Assembly (NCBI GenBank): GCA_017958895.1
Contig: JAGDBT010000092.1
Coordinates: 1 to 14,929, forward strand
Reading direction: 5' to 3'
Source of the DNA: Alphaproteobacteria bacterium
GTDB taxonomy: Bacteria; Pseudomonadota; Alphaproteobacteria; RF32; CAG-239
DNA length: 14,929 nt
This document shows positions 1 to 7,242 of this stretch, piece by piece; positions within the stretch are counted from its first letter, which is position 1; every line of letters begins with the position of its first letter. Made by a program: the position numbers and the translations under genes. The notes below the pieces were generated by a model that did not search any database, was not told the DNA's origin, and saw only the letters and a list, made by a program, of their open reading frames with translations.

Positions 1-1335
1 AATGTGAAAGGTATGGTACAGACTCTCAATGAAGATTCCGTAGGCGTGGTATTTTTGGATAATCCGGAAGCACTGAAAGCGGGGGATAGAGTTCGCCGCA
101 GTAAACGGGTTTTAGATGTACCGGTAACGGAAAGCTTGTTGGGAAGAGTAATCAATCCGCTCGGAGATGTTTTAGATGACGGTGCGGAGATTATCGCTTC
201 CGAACGTCGCCCTATTGAGGTTGAGGCGGTACCGATTATGGATAGAGCTCCGGTAGAAGTGCCGTTGCAAACCGGTATTAAAGCGGTGGATGCTTTTACA
301 CCGATAGGACGCGGGCAACGTGAACTGATTTTGGGTGACCGGCAAACCGGAAAGACCGCTATTGCCGTTGATACGATTATAAATCAGAAAAACAGCGGAG
401 TTATCAGCATTTATTGTGCAATAGGACAAAGAAACTCGGTGGTGGCCGGTGTGATCAGCGATTTAAAAATACACGGGGTAATGCAAAATACCATTGTGGT
501 TTCATCAGGGGCTGACGATGAAGCCGGAATGCAATATATAGCGCCGTATGCCGCAACTTCAATCGGGGAATATTTTATGCAAAAAGGCAAAGATGTGCTG
601 ATTGTTTATGATGATTTGACCAATCATGCCAGAGCTTACCGAGAGATGTCTTTGTTGTTGCGTCGTCCGCCGGGGCGTGAAGCTTTTCCGGGAGATATTT
701 TTTATATTCATTCACGTTTGTTGGAGCGGGCAACTCATTTGCGTGCCGAAGCCGGCGGAGGTTCACTGACTGCTCTGCCGATTGTCAGTACAGAGGCGGG
801 CAATATTTCGGCCTATATTCCGACCAACATTATTTCGATTACCGACGGGCAGATTTATTTGTCGGCGCCGCTGTTTCAAAAGGGAATTATGCCGGCAGTA
901 GATACGGGAAAATCTGTATCACGCGTGGGGGGAGATGCACAGCTTCCGGCCTATAAGGCAGTGGTCGGTCCGTTAAAACTCTTTTATGCGCAGTTTGAGG
1001 AGTTGGAATCGTTTACCAAATTCGGCACACAACTTGATAAGGAAACACAACAACGAATAAATCGCGGTCAGGCCGTGCGCTTGGTGTTGGAACAGCGGCA
1101 ATTTGCGTTGCTTACGGCGGCAGAACAGATAGCGGTTTTTGTGGCGGCCAATGCCGGTCTGTTTGACGGTCTGAAACAGGCGGAAAATCACAAAGCTCAG
1201 GAAATTGTTATAAAAACTTTTCACCATTATTTCGGCAATTTGGAAAAGGCGATTAACAGTCGTCAGAAATTGTCTGCCGAGGAAATTGAAAATATGACCA
1301 AAGCCTTTACCGAGGCTTTGGGCAGAAAGGGATAA
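1..1335 (+). CDS. atpA: F-type ATPase subunit alpha, probably of the alternate (N-ATPase) type; 5' end outside the window
   Basis: The reading frame is open from base 1 and lacks about the first 70 residues of a roughly 500-residue alpha subunit; the visible part begins in the N-terminal beta-barrel (VKGMVQTL...). The subunit forms the F1 hexamer with beta and binds non-catalytic nucleotide. Taking the GTG at base 4 as residue 1, the Walker A motif GDRQTGKT is at 111-118, the Walker B-type strand LIVYDD at 199-204, the RRPPGREAFPGDIFY segment at 220-234, and the SVSRVGG motif with the conserved arginine at R307. The segment after it (LKLFYAQFEELESFTKFG) reads more like N-ATPase alpha than the housekeeping form. 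The gene is followed after 1 nt by gamma, and the operon then ends with no beta or epsilon. That order matches N-ATPase operons, which end alpha-gamma. F-ATPase alpha is near certain; the N-ATPase subtype is an inference. Confidence 0.93.
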   Translation, partial: NVKGMVQTLNEDSVGVVFLDNPEALKAGDRVRRSKRVLDVPVTESLLGRVINPLGDVLDDGAEIIASERRPIEVEAVPIMDRAPVEVPLQTGIKAVDAFTPIGRGQRELILGDRQTGKTAIAVDTIINQKNSGVISIYCAIGQRNSVVAGVISDLKIHGVMQNTIVVSSGADDEAGMQYIAPYAATSIGEYFMQKGKDVLIVYDDLTNHARAYREMSLLLRRPPGREAFPGDIFYIHSRLLERATHLRAEAGGGSLTALPIVSTEAGNISAYIPTNIISITDGQIYLSAPLFQKGIMPAVDTGKSVSRVGGDAQLPAYKAVVGPLKLFYAQFEELESFTKFGTQLDKETQQRINRGQAVRLVLEQRQFALLTAAEQIAVFVAANAGLFDGLKQAENHKAQEIVIKTFHHYFGNLEKAINSRQKLSAEEIENMTKAFTEALGRKG

Positions 1336-1336
1336 T

Positions 1337-2221
1337 ATGCCGGCAGAAGCTCTGAAACGCAAAATTAAAACTACTAATGACTTGCGAGATATCGTGAGCA
1401 ATATGAAGATGCTTTCTTCGGTCAGTATTTTGCAATATGAGCAGGCAAACAAGGTTTTAGAGAGATATCAGCGCAATTTAAGAGATGCTTTTCAGGTTTT
1501 GGCCATAAATAACGGAATTCCGAATTTTAATGATAAAAAAAACTCGGACGGTAAATGTTTGTTTATCTTAATCGGTTCGGATAACGGTATGGTCGGGCGT
1601 TTTAATAAAGAAATTACCGAGGCGGCGAAAAAATATCAGAAAGAAAATAATTTTGCCGCCGAAGATGTAAGTTGCATAACTCTTGGTAAACGTTTGAGTG
1701 TTATAGCCGAGCAATCAAGATTAAAAATAGTTTGCGGTTATGCTATGCCGAATGCCGTTAAAACCGTAACACTTCTGGCAGAGGCGGTTATATTGAAAAT
1801 GGACGAGGCGATGCGCAGAGAAGGCATTAACAAGGTTGTTGTGTTTTATCATCGCCGCAAAGAGCATTCCGGGGTTGAGCTTAAAATTCGCAAACTTTTT
1901 CCGACTGACAAGAATATTATAAAAAATACCATCGCTAAAAGGTGGGAAACCAACAACATTCCGATGTTGCCGATTGATAAGCACAAAATGTTTGCTGCTT
2001 TAATCAATGAAATATTGATGATTGCTCTGTCAAAAGAAATAAATTCATCGTTGGCCGCCGAACACTTTACGCGCATGACTAATATGCAGAATGCGGAAAG
2101 CAATATCGATGAAAAATTGGAAGAGATGAATTTGAAATATCAGCAACAGCGACAGGAAGAAATTACCGATGAACTGATTGATGTTATATCCGGTTCGGAG
2201 GCTGTTAATCGCAAAAAATAA
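1337..2221 (+). CDS. atpG: F-type ATPase subunit gamma, alternate (N-ATPase) type
   Basis: The product is 294 aa, normal for gamma, the central rotor stalk turning inside the alpha/beta hexamer. The N-terminal helix (LKRKIKTTNDLRDIVSNMKM) and the C-terminal helix (NMQNAESNIDEKLEEM, residues about 249-264) are the coiled-coil halves of gamma. The Rossmann-like middle contains GSDNGMVGRFN (about 80-90), the counterpart of the GSD(R/Q)GLCG(G/Q)FN motif. The ending RQEEITDELIDVISGSEAV, with an RQ(E)xITxEL(L/I)D(I/V)(V/I)xG pattern, is what I recall from the alternate F1F0 gamma family rather than housekeeping gamma (usually ...RQAxITxEI.EIV.GAxAL), so the subtype rests on memory of the family. 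The start ATG at 1337 has AAGG six bases upstream and lies one base after the alpha stop, so translation is probably coupled. It is the last gene of its operon, with a strong terminator beginning at its stop codon. Confidence 0.9.
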   Translation: MPAEALKRKIKTTNDLRDIVSNMKMLSSVSILQYEQANKVLERYQRNLRDAFQVLAINNGIPNFNDKKNSDGKCLFILIGSDNGMVGRFNKEITEAAKKYQKENNFAAEDVSCITLGKRLSVIAEQSRLKIVCGYAMPNAVKTVTLLAEAVILKMDEAMRREGINKVVVFYHRRKEHSGVELKIRKLFPTDKNIIKNTIAKRWETNNIPMLPIDKHKMFAALINEILMIALSKEINSSLAAEHFTRMTNMQNAESNIDEKLEEMNLKYQQQRQEEITDELIDVISGSEAVNRKK

Positions 2222-2254
2222 ACACCTTTCAATAAAAAGGTGTTTGTTTTTTTT
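2220..2254 (+). terminator. Rho-independent terminator, probably bidirectional, between converging operons
   Basis: A perfect 10-bp stem, AAACACCTTT (2220-2229) with AAAGGTGTTT (2236-2245), closes a 6-nt loop and is followed by a run of eight T (2247-2254) on the plus strand, ending the atpA-atpG operon. On the minus strand the same hairpin is followed by a run of six T (plus-strand AAAAAA just before 2219), so it can also stop the operon whose last gene ends at 2268. The hairpin overlaps the final base of the atpG stop region. Confidence 0.9.
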
Positions 2255-2267
2255 GTTAAATCTCTCT

Positions 2268-2876
2268 TTAATAAGACAACGGCGGAATGTTGATTTGAGC
2301 AATATATCCCGGTCTTATTCTTGTGGAGGCATAATGCATGTTACTGGTTTCAATCAAATAACGTTCTCTGCCGGTCCACTTTGCCGCTGTGGTAAAGAAA
2401 TCTTTGCCCCTTACTTCTTGATTCTTCGGGTTCATAACATATAAAACGCACCCCTGATGCGGTTCAACAATTCCGCAACGGGCTTTACCTTGCGGAATAT
2501 CCGGGTTGTTTACAATGCCGTCAAGGCCGCTGGCAATAGCTTGACGTTGCTGCGAAGGTGCAACCATATAAGATAAAATAGCGCCGATTAAAGCCGCAAT
2601 AACCAAAAGCATCATAACGGTCTTATTCTGCAATAAATCTTTTATTGATTCCGGTTCTTGAGGAATATACTCTTCTTGAGTAACCAAATTTATGTTTTCG
2701 CTATCGCCGTTGGCATCAAAATATGTGTCACCTGAATCGAGTTGATTAAAGCCGTCAGGTTGCAAAAAGTTTACTTTCGCCGGGGTGCCGAAAGCTTGAG
2801 ATTTGCTCTCAGACGGATGAGGACGCTTTATTTTTCTTAATTTGCGTGGTTTGTTTTCAAACTGATTATTATCCAT
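2268..2876 (-). CDS. Bitopic inner-membrane protein with a periplasmic domain, probable secretion-apparatus component
   Basis: The product is 202 aa and I do not recognise the family. Residues 1-85 are polar; 1-30 are rich in Lys/Arg/Pro and probably cytoplasmic. One strong membrane helix lies at about 86-106 (VMMLLVIAALIGAILSYMVA). About 95 residues follow, presumably periplasmic, with two cysteines (ARCGIVEPHQGCVLYV) that could form a disulfide and a beta-rich end. This layout of a short cytoplasmic tail, one helix and a small periplasmic domain is typical of connector proteins in type IV secretion and type IVb pilus systems, but no specific homologue is claimed. The start ATG at 2876 has AGAGG five bases upstream and lies 14 nt after the stop of the secretin-like gene, so the two are co-transcribed. 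It is the last gene of the minus-strand block. Confidence 0.8.
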   Translation of the reverse strand: MDNNQFENKPRKLRKIKRPHPSESKSQAFGTPAKVNFLQPDGFNQLDSGDTYFDANGDSENINLVTQEEYIPQEPESIKDLLQNKTVMMLLVIAALIGAILSYMVAPSQQRQAIASGLDGIVNNPDIPQGKARCGIVEPHQGCVLYVMNPKNQEVRGKDFFTTAAKWTGRERYLIETSNMHYASTRIRPGYIAQINIPPLSY

Positions 2877-2890
2877 TTAAACCTCTCTGT

Positions 2891-4174
2891 TTAAATTTTA
2901 TTTTTTAAGTTTTCATTGGTTTTTAAGGTACGAATTAAGCGAGGAACCATAAAGATTATGGTTTCGGATTTCGGACCGGAAATGCCGAACAACTCGTTAG
3001 GTAAACCGATAATCATAAAGTTTTCGCCCAATTTGTTGCGTATATTGAATTTGGTTATCTGTCCTTCGGTTTTTTCCAAGGTTACATCGGTAAAGATTTC
3101 ATTTCCTTTTTCCAAAGATGCTTTGGCTAAAATTGACAAGCCGTAAGCATCGGCCTCAGGTTTGCTGCACTTACCGATATCAAAACGAGCGAGCCACAAA
3201 TTAGGAACCACAAACTTACCTTCGGAGATAACTTCTATACGGGCTTGACTTCCTAAAAATTGTTGCAACTTTTCCAAAGAAATATCGTTGGTGGTGGTAA
3301 GAATTCGACCTATAACACCGGTTTGCGCCGTGGTTATGGAACCGAAGTCAAAGGCCTTGAGCATTTCTTTCCACTCGATATCTTTTGAATAATCATAAGG
3401 ATACAAACGGAAAATGCTGACATCATAAGCAACAAGTGTCGGATTGTTTTCAAAAAACTTAATCAATTCCATCATCTTGTTCTTTGTCTCGACATCGGCA
3501 TCAAAAGTGATGGAATAATCGGCCCAGTTCGTAACAATATCGGTAATTCCCGCACCGCGAATAACATCAAGCAAGCCCAAAATTATCGGTCTGGCATGAG
3601 GAGTGTATAAGGTCATATTGGCTCTGCGGCTTAAAGTAAGAATCTTGTCTTTGGCATTATAGGTGTAATAAATACCGGCAGAATCTGCAATCATTTTGAT
3701 AACTTCCGAGAACTCTCCGCGTAAATCTTCAGCAGAAATACTGGTGTACGGACCATCGGCGGAAGATACGCGTATTCCGGCTTCTTTGGTTAATTTTACC
3801 ATAGCTTGTTCGGCAGGCATCATGTCAAAGGAAAAACCCGTAACTTCAAAGCGAGGTAAAGCATCGTTTTGACCGTTACGTTCCAATTTGAAAGCTGACT
3901 TAACATAAGGGAGCGTCAAAATCATTTGCTGGGTTTCCCAGTTTACATTGCAACGCAAAGGTGTTTCCAAATCCAAAGCATTCGCGCCATCAGTTGTTCT
4001 GATGGGAGTAGGCGGTTGCATTTGGTGTTTAACCGGTTGGATTTGAGCTTTATGATCGGCAATTTGTTGTGCTTGGGCTTGTTGCAAAGCGGCATTATCT
4101 TGCAAGCAAGCCGTCATCATAAGTGTCAATGCCGATAATAAGGTAAATAAGTTTATTTTGAAAAATGTTTTCAT
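2891..4174 (-). CDS. Secretin-like outer-membrane lipoprotein, related to type IVb pilus PilN
   Basis: The product is 427 aa from ATG 4174. The frame extends 23 codons further upstream, but the chosen start has GGAAGG nine bases ahead, begins a signal peptide (MKTFFKINLF...), and avoids overlap with the preceding gene. The signal ends in a lipobox-like LMMTAC with lipidated Cys23. A Gln-rich linker (about 27-60) is followed by an STN/N0-like domain (about 112-182), an N1-like domain (about 190-240) and a shortened secretin core from VAYDVSIFRLYPYD (about 248) to the terminal IIFMVPRLI (406-414), which matches the LxxxxTPRxI ending of secretins. Known secretins form gated outer-membrane rings; PilN of plasmid R64 is a lipoprotein secretin of the thin type IVb pilus. 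This protein is shorter than typical PilN, so the beta-barrel may be reduced and it may work as a ring lipoprotein rather than a full pore. Confidence 0.78.
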   Translation of the reverse strand: MKTFFKINLFTLLSALTLMMTACLQDNAALQQAQAQQIADHKAQIQPVKHQMQPPTPIRTTDGANALDLETPLRCNVNWETQQMILTLPYVKSAFKLERNGQNDALPRFEVTGFSFDMMPAEQAMVKLTKEAGIRVSSADGPYTSISAEDLRGEFSEVIKMIADSAGIYYTYNAKDKILTLSRRANMTLYTPHARPIILGLLDVIRGAGITDIVTNWADYSITFDADVETKNKMMELIKFFENNPTLVAYDVSIFRLYPYDYSKDIEWKEMLKAFDFGSITTAQTGVIGRILTTTNDISLEKLQQFLGSQARIEVISEGKFVVPNLWLARFDIGKCSKPEADAYGLSILAKASLEKGNEIFTDVTLEKTEGQITKFNIRNKLGENFMIIGLPNELFGISGPKSETIIFMVPRLIRTLKTNENLKNKI

Positions 4175-4190
4175 CGGTATTTGCCTTCCG

Positions 4191-4697
4191 TTACTTTTGC
4201 TCTTTTTTCGTATCAATAAAATCATCTTTAGCTTCAATGGCATTTTCAGCCATCAGTTTGCTCATCAAGTCGTCAATATTCATACCGGCACCGACTGTCG
4301 GATCTACAGCCTTGTCAAAATTACTCATGGCTTCGTTTAGTTTTTTGACTTCATTCGGATCGGCCTTGAGCATGTCAGGGGACTGGTTATTTGTTAATTC
4401 CTGTTGATACAAGGCCAGATTTTCTTTCAAAGCTTCAATGCCGCCGGCAATTTTTCGTTCAACATAAGGATAAAGCTCTTCATGTTCGATTATATAGTTT
4501 CCGGTATCGCAGATTTCTTCCAAAACATCCAGAATGTACGGATAGAATTTATATTCTTCGATGGCAATATTGCCCATACGGACACATCTGGCAGCAATAC
4601 GGGAAATTGTGCGATCATAATAGTCTATCAAAACTATGTAATTTTCCACATACCACAGAGATTCACTGGAAACCATTGTATTTTTCATTTCTGCCAT
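4191..4697 (-). CDS. Small soluble helical acidic protein of the apparatus operon, function unknown
   Basis: The product is 168 aa and not recognised. There is no signal peptide or membrane helix. It is predicted mostly helical: residues about 10-100 form a Tyr-rich helical bundle (WYVENYIVLIDYYDRTISRI, EEYKFYPYILDVLEEI), and the C-terminal 70 residues are acidic and probably flexible, ending in a charged tail (DTKKEQK). ATG 4697 has AAGGA seven bases upstream and lies 32 nt after the stop of the repeat-bearing gene. Its own stop is 16 nt before the secretin-like lipoprotein. The conserved spacing implies one transcript, and a cytoplasmic accessory or chaperone-like role is possible, but this is inferred from position only. 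Confidence 0.75.
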   Translation of the reverse strand: MAEMKNTMVSSESLWYVENYIVLIDYYDRTISRIAARCVRMGNIAIEEYKFYPYILDVLEEICDTGNYIIEHEELYPYVERKIAGGIEALKENLALYQQELTNNQSPDMLKADPNEVKKLNEAMSNFDKAVDPTVGAGMNIDDLMSKLMAENAIEAKDDFIDTKKEQK

Positions 4698-4729
4698 AGT
4701 GTGTTCCTTTTCCTCAAATTTTCAGGGCA

Positions 4730-5992
4730 TCAGTTGACGGGATTACCATCTTCATCAACATACTCCCAGTCGCCGTCATCAATAGGATTGCCATCCTCGT
4801 CAACATATTCCCAATCACCATCAATAGGATTACCGTCTTTATCAACAGGATTGCCGTATTCGTCAACATAAACCCATTCATCATCACCGGTATCGTCATT
4901 GTTTTTGGCGGTTGTATCAGTACTTTTCTTGTTGTTATTTTTGTAGAAAGAATCGCTTATGGATAAATCATCTTTCTCCAAAGATACCGGAGCGGCAGAA
5001 GTTTGAGCCGGTGCCGGAGTATTAAGGGCTGTTTTAATTTTTTCCATTGCCGAATCATAAATATCAGATAATTTTTTATCAGAGTTAACAGTTTGTATCG
5101 GCGCAGTTTTTTTAGCCGATTTTGCGGTATTCTGTGATTGAATTTGTTCACTAAGAATATCGTTTATATCAATATCAACCATTGCTTCGTGGTCGGATAT
5201 GGCGCTGTTACGAGCATTCTGTGTATTGAGTTGAGATTTTTTCTCAGTCGGTAAAACAAAAGTGGAATCTTTTCTCAACTTGACGGCCGGAATATCCTGT
5301 TTTGTTTGCTCTAAATCTGCCTTGCGCACAACTTTTGCCAGCTTGTGAGGCTCTTCGGCAGAAGCTTTATCCGCGGCAGATACGATATTTTTTTGTGATT
5401 GAATAATGGCGTTGGAAATACTTTGGCCGAAATCTTTCATCATTTCGATCTGCTTTTGATTGCTGTCTTGCATGGCATCAACCAAAGTTTTCAAATTCTG
5501 CGGCAGAGAATTCTTCTGCATTTCTTCGCCGAGTTTTTGCATATTTTCATTATAAGTATTCAACGCATTGTTTATGGTGTCCGTCAAATTGGCCATGGTT
5601 TGTTGCGGAGACAGTGCCGCGGCTTTGGTTATGTCTGAGAAATGGTCAGGAACCTGTTCCAAAAGGTATAACAAGTCTGCATCTCTTATGCCGCGAGCAT
5701 CTTGCAAATCCTTTATGTGTCGCAACAATATTCTACCGCCCGGTAAAACAACCAGAATTTGACGCACATTTTGCGGCATATCCAATAAATACTGGTCAAA
5801 TTCGTTTTTTTTGCGGTCATTAAAAATATGAATTTGATGGAAAATGTTTAAATAGCGCTGAGCAGTAAGCAAGATATCTTCTTCGTCTTTTTTGCTTCCC
5901 TGATATTCGGCCGTTTCATTAAGCAAAGATGCCGAGCTGTTAGCTTTTACTTCCGGTTTATCTTTTTCCTCGTTTTTCATATCTTCCACCAT
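4730..5992 (-). CDS. Cytoplasmic protein with C-terminal WxYVDExGNP repeats, function unknown
   Basis: The product is 420 aa, with no signal peptide or membrane helix, and not recognised. Residues about 37-125 look like a folded helical domain (LLTAQRYLNIFHQIHIF, VLPGGRILLRHIKDL). Residues about 130-205 are helical and likely coiled coil (TINNALNTYNENMQKLGEEM). Residues 210-370 are low-complexity and polar. The last 50 residues hold three copies of a (D/E)W(V/E)YVDE(Y/D)GNP unit, at 371-382, 392-403 and 407-418, with a half-copy DKDGNPID between the first two. The tail is strongly acidic. The start is uncertain: ATG 5992 (MVED...) or ATG 5980 (MKNEEK...); neither has an ideal ribosome site, and a hairpin lies just upstream. 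It is the first gene of a four-gene block with the secretin-like lipoprotein, so it is probably a cytoplasmic partner of that apparatus. Confidence 0.8.
   Translation of the reverse strand: MVEDMKNEEKDKPEVKANSSASLLNETAEYQGSKKDEEDILLTAQRYLNIFHQIHIFNDRKKNEFDQYLLDMPQNVRQILVVLPGGRILLRHIKDLQDARGIRDADLLYLLEQVPDHFSDITKAAALSPQQTMANLTDTINNALNTYNENMQKLGEEMQKNSLPQNLKTLVDAMQDSNQKQIEMMKDFGQSISNAIIQSQKNIVSAADKASAEEPHKLAKVVRKADLEQTKQDIPAVKLRKDSTFVLPTEKKSQLNTQNARNSAISDHEAMVDIDINDILSEQIQSQNTAKSAKKTAPIQTVNSDKKLSDIYDSAMEKIKTALNTPAPAQTSAAPVSLEKDDLSISDSFYKNNNKKSTDTTAKNNDDTGDDEWVYVDEYGNPVDKDGNPIDGDWEYVDEDGNPIDDGDWEYVDEDGNPVN
4740..4880 (-). repeat. Tandem repeat coding for the WxYVDExGNP tail
   Basis: On the plus strand, units starting GGATT(A/G)CC(A/G)TC begin at 4740 (45 bp), 4785 (42 bp), 4827 (21 bp, a half unit) and 4848 (partial). 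They code for GNP(V/I)-(acidic)-WEYVDEDGNP units. Copies differ mainly at third codon positions (for example TACTCCCAGTC against TATTCCCAATC), so the amino-acid repeat is kept while the DNA has drifted. Repeats of this kind may change copy number between strains. Confidence 0.85.
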
Positions 5993-5995
5993 TAT

Positions 5996-6032
5996 AAAAA
6001 TCGACTCTCTCCGTTTATACGACAGAGAGAGT
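5996..6032 (-). terminator. Hairpin with T-run directly upstream of the repeat-protein gene; terminator or attenuator
   Basis: An 8-bp perfect inverted repeat, ACTCTCTC (6004-6011) and GAGAGAGT (6025-6032), extends inward with CGT/ACG (6012-6014/6019-6021) around a TTAT loop and a 3-nt bulge. Read on the minus strand it is followed two bases later by TTTTT (6000-5996). It sits 38 bases after the regulator's stop codon and ends only three bases before the ATG at 5992, so it would both terminate the regulator transcript and lie in the leader of the next gene. The GGAG-like segment nearest that ATG is inside the stem. Confidence 0.55.
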
Positions 6033-6069
6033 AAATTTCTTGTTAAAATTATGCAAAACTTTTATTGTT

Positions 6070-7044
6070 TTAAAGAGTAATTGCAATAATTTTATGCATC
6101 TTAGCCAAATCACTGTTGCTTAAATTTGTTCTCTCGTCGGGATTCCATCTCAAACCATAAAGCTGTCCGCTTTCATCTTCACGGATGCTTAAGAGTTTTG
6201 CTTCGTTTTCGTTGATGTAATACAAAGCAATATCGCCGGAGCTGACAATGCTGTTGGCATCAACAAATAAAACCGAACGGTTTGATAACAATGAACCTAA
6301 ACGGCGGGTACATAAGTTGACCGCATAAATATTTCTTACCGAGTTCAGATTAAGCGGGCAAACAATCTCCTTAAAGGCGGCGTTTTTATCTATAACGATA
6401 TTGCCCTCGGCATTGCTGCTTCCGTAAACCGGAATCATAATATCTTCATGTGTGTCGGCAGACAGCGAAGCGATATTGCCGTAACGGGCATTGTTGAGAA
6501 CCTTATAACGTGTGTCGTTGTGCTCGATAATATCTTCAAGCAAGCCCTTATCTTGCAATTCTTGAATTTTTTGCTTTAACTTTTCAACGGTTGTTGAAAG
6601 AGCCTTGGCAATATTGCGATATTCTTTATCTGAAACTTCACGTTGTCCCATTTCAATACGGTGATATACCGAAAGAGTCATATCGGCATTTTCCGAAACT
6701 TCCATCAAAGTCAAGCCTTTGTCGTTGCGAATATGTCTTAAACCGGCACCCAAAGTTTTTAATCCGGCAGTTTGATTTATCTTGCTGCGACGTTCTTGTT
6801 CACGTTTCCAGGCCTGAACAACATCTTGCTGAGAGTTCTGTTCATTAACGTACAAATCTTGTAATGAACAATCCAAAATTTCCGCCACTTGAATCAATTG
6901 TTCCTGGTTTAAACGTCTGTAACCCTTTTCTATTTTGGAAATAGCAGAAAGGCTGACACCCAGATGGTCGGCCAATTCCTGCATCGGCAAACCGCGAATT
7001 CTGCGGTGCATTCTTATCTGATTAGGGAAAATAATTTCTTCCAT
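6070..7044 (-). CDS. Double-XRE regulator with S24/LexA-like C-terminal domain lacking the catalytic serine
   Basis: The product is 324 aa. The first XRE helix-turn-helix is at about 9-66 (MQELADHLGVSLSAISKIEK) and a second at about 97-156 (LTLMEVSENADMTLSVYHRI), followed by a linker helix. Residues about 203-324 fit the S24 peptidase fold of LexA/CI-type repressors: IPVYGSS, then RLGSLLSNRSVLFVD, SSGDIALYYI, and the final HKIIAITL. Where active members have GDSM, this protein has TRRL (Arg248 at the serine position); a lysine (K283) sits near the usual general-base position. Self-cleavage is therefore unlikely, and the domain probably serves for dimerisation or ligand sensing. ATG 7044 has AGGAG eight bases upstream. 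Two operator-like repeats overlap its promoter, suggesting autoregulation. It stands between the two halves of the apparatus locus and is the obvious candidate to control it. Confidence 0.88.
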   Translation of the reverse strand: MEEIIFPNQIRMHRRIRGLPMQELADHLGVSLSAISKIEKGYRRLNQEQLIQVAEILDCSLQDLYVNEQNSQQDVVQAWKREQERRSKINQTAGLKTLGAGLRHIRNDKGLTLMEVSENADMTLSVYHRIEMGQREVSDKEYRNIAKALSTTVEKLKQKIQELQDKGLLEDIIEHNDTRYKVLNNARYGNIASLSADTHEDIMIPVYGSSNAEGNIVIDKNAAFKEIVCPLNLNSVRNIYAVNLCTRRLGSLLSNRSVLFVDANSIVSSGDIALYYINENEAKLLSIREDESGQLYGLRWNPDERTNLSNSDLAKMHKIIAITL

Positions 7045-7058
7045 ACTGATAACTCCTA

Positions 7059-7110
7059 TCTCAATGTAAACTTTGAGATTATAATAATAGTCTTAATGTA
7101 AAATGCAAGA
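7059..7110 (-). promoter_or_regulatory. Promoter of the XRE regulator with two operator copies
   Basis: Site 1 is TCTCAATGTAAACTTTGAGA (7059-7078, plus strand), whose arms ATCTCAA (7058-7064) and TTGAGAT (7073-7079) are a perfect 7-bp inverted repeat. Site 2 is TCTTAATGTAAAATGCAAGA (7091-7110), matching site 1 at 15 of 20 positions in the same orientation, 32 bp away or about three helical turns. On the minus strand, TATAAT (7083-7078) is a good -10, and TTGCAT inside site 2 is a possible -35 with a 19-bp spacer (16 bp to the overlapping TATTAT). Binding at both sites would cover the -10/start region and the -35, a classic autorepressor layout. Confidence 0.6.
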
Positions 7111-7159
7111 CAAAAATTGCCTTATATACAAAAACAAACAAAAATTTTTCAGACGGTGG

Positions 7160-7183
7160 AAAAGCAATTTGAGTATTGCCTTT
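7160..7183 (-). terminator. Candidate weak terminator after the VirB6 array
   Basis: A 9-bp stem with one G-U pair, AAAGGCAAT and ATTGCTTTT on the minus strand, closes a 6-nt loop (plus 7169-7174). It lies 60 bases beyond the stop of the M23-VirB6 gene. The T-run is only four bases and is part of the stem, so termination may be partial. The rest of 7111-7242 shows no gene I can support. Confidence 0.35.
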
Positions 7184-7242
7184 AGTCAGGTTTGTGATTT
7201 CGGAAAATCTTATTATTCGGATTTCGGCGAAAGCCCTGTTTG

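Noticed and set aside
973..1452. Minus-strand 159-codon frame across the alpha/gamma junction
   Set aside because: Antisense to two well-supported ATPase genes, with no recognisable motif or ribosome site.
4404..4871. Plus-strand frame with a repeated Ser/Pro/Gly-rich C-terminus
   Set aside because: It is antisense to the WxYVDExGNP repeat and the 168-aa gene; the periodicity is a by-product of that repeat, and no ribosome site supports it.
4740..4880. Regular repeats that might suggest a CRISPR array
   Set aside because: Units are contiguous without unique spacers, differ at codon third positions, and lie wholly inside a coding frame.
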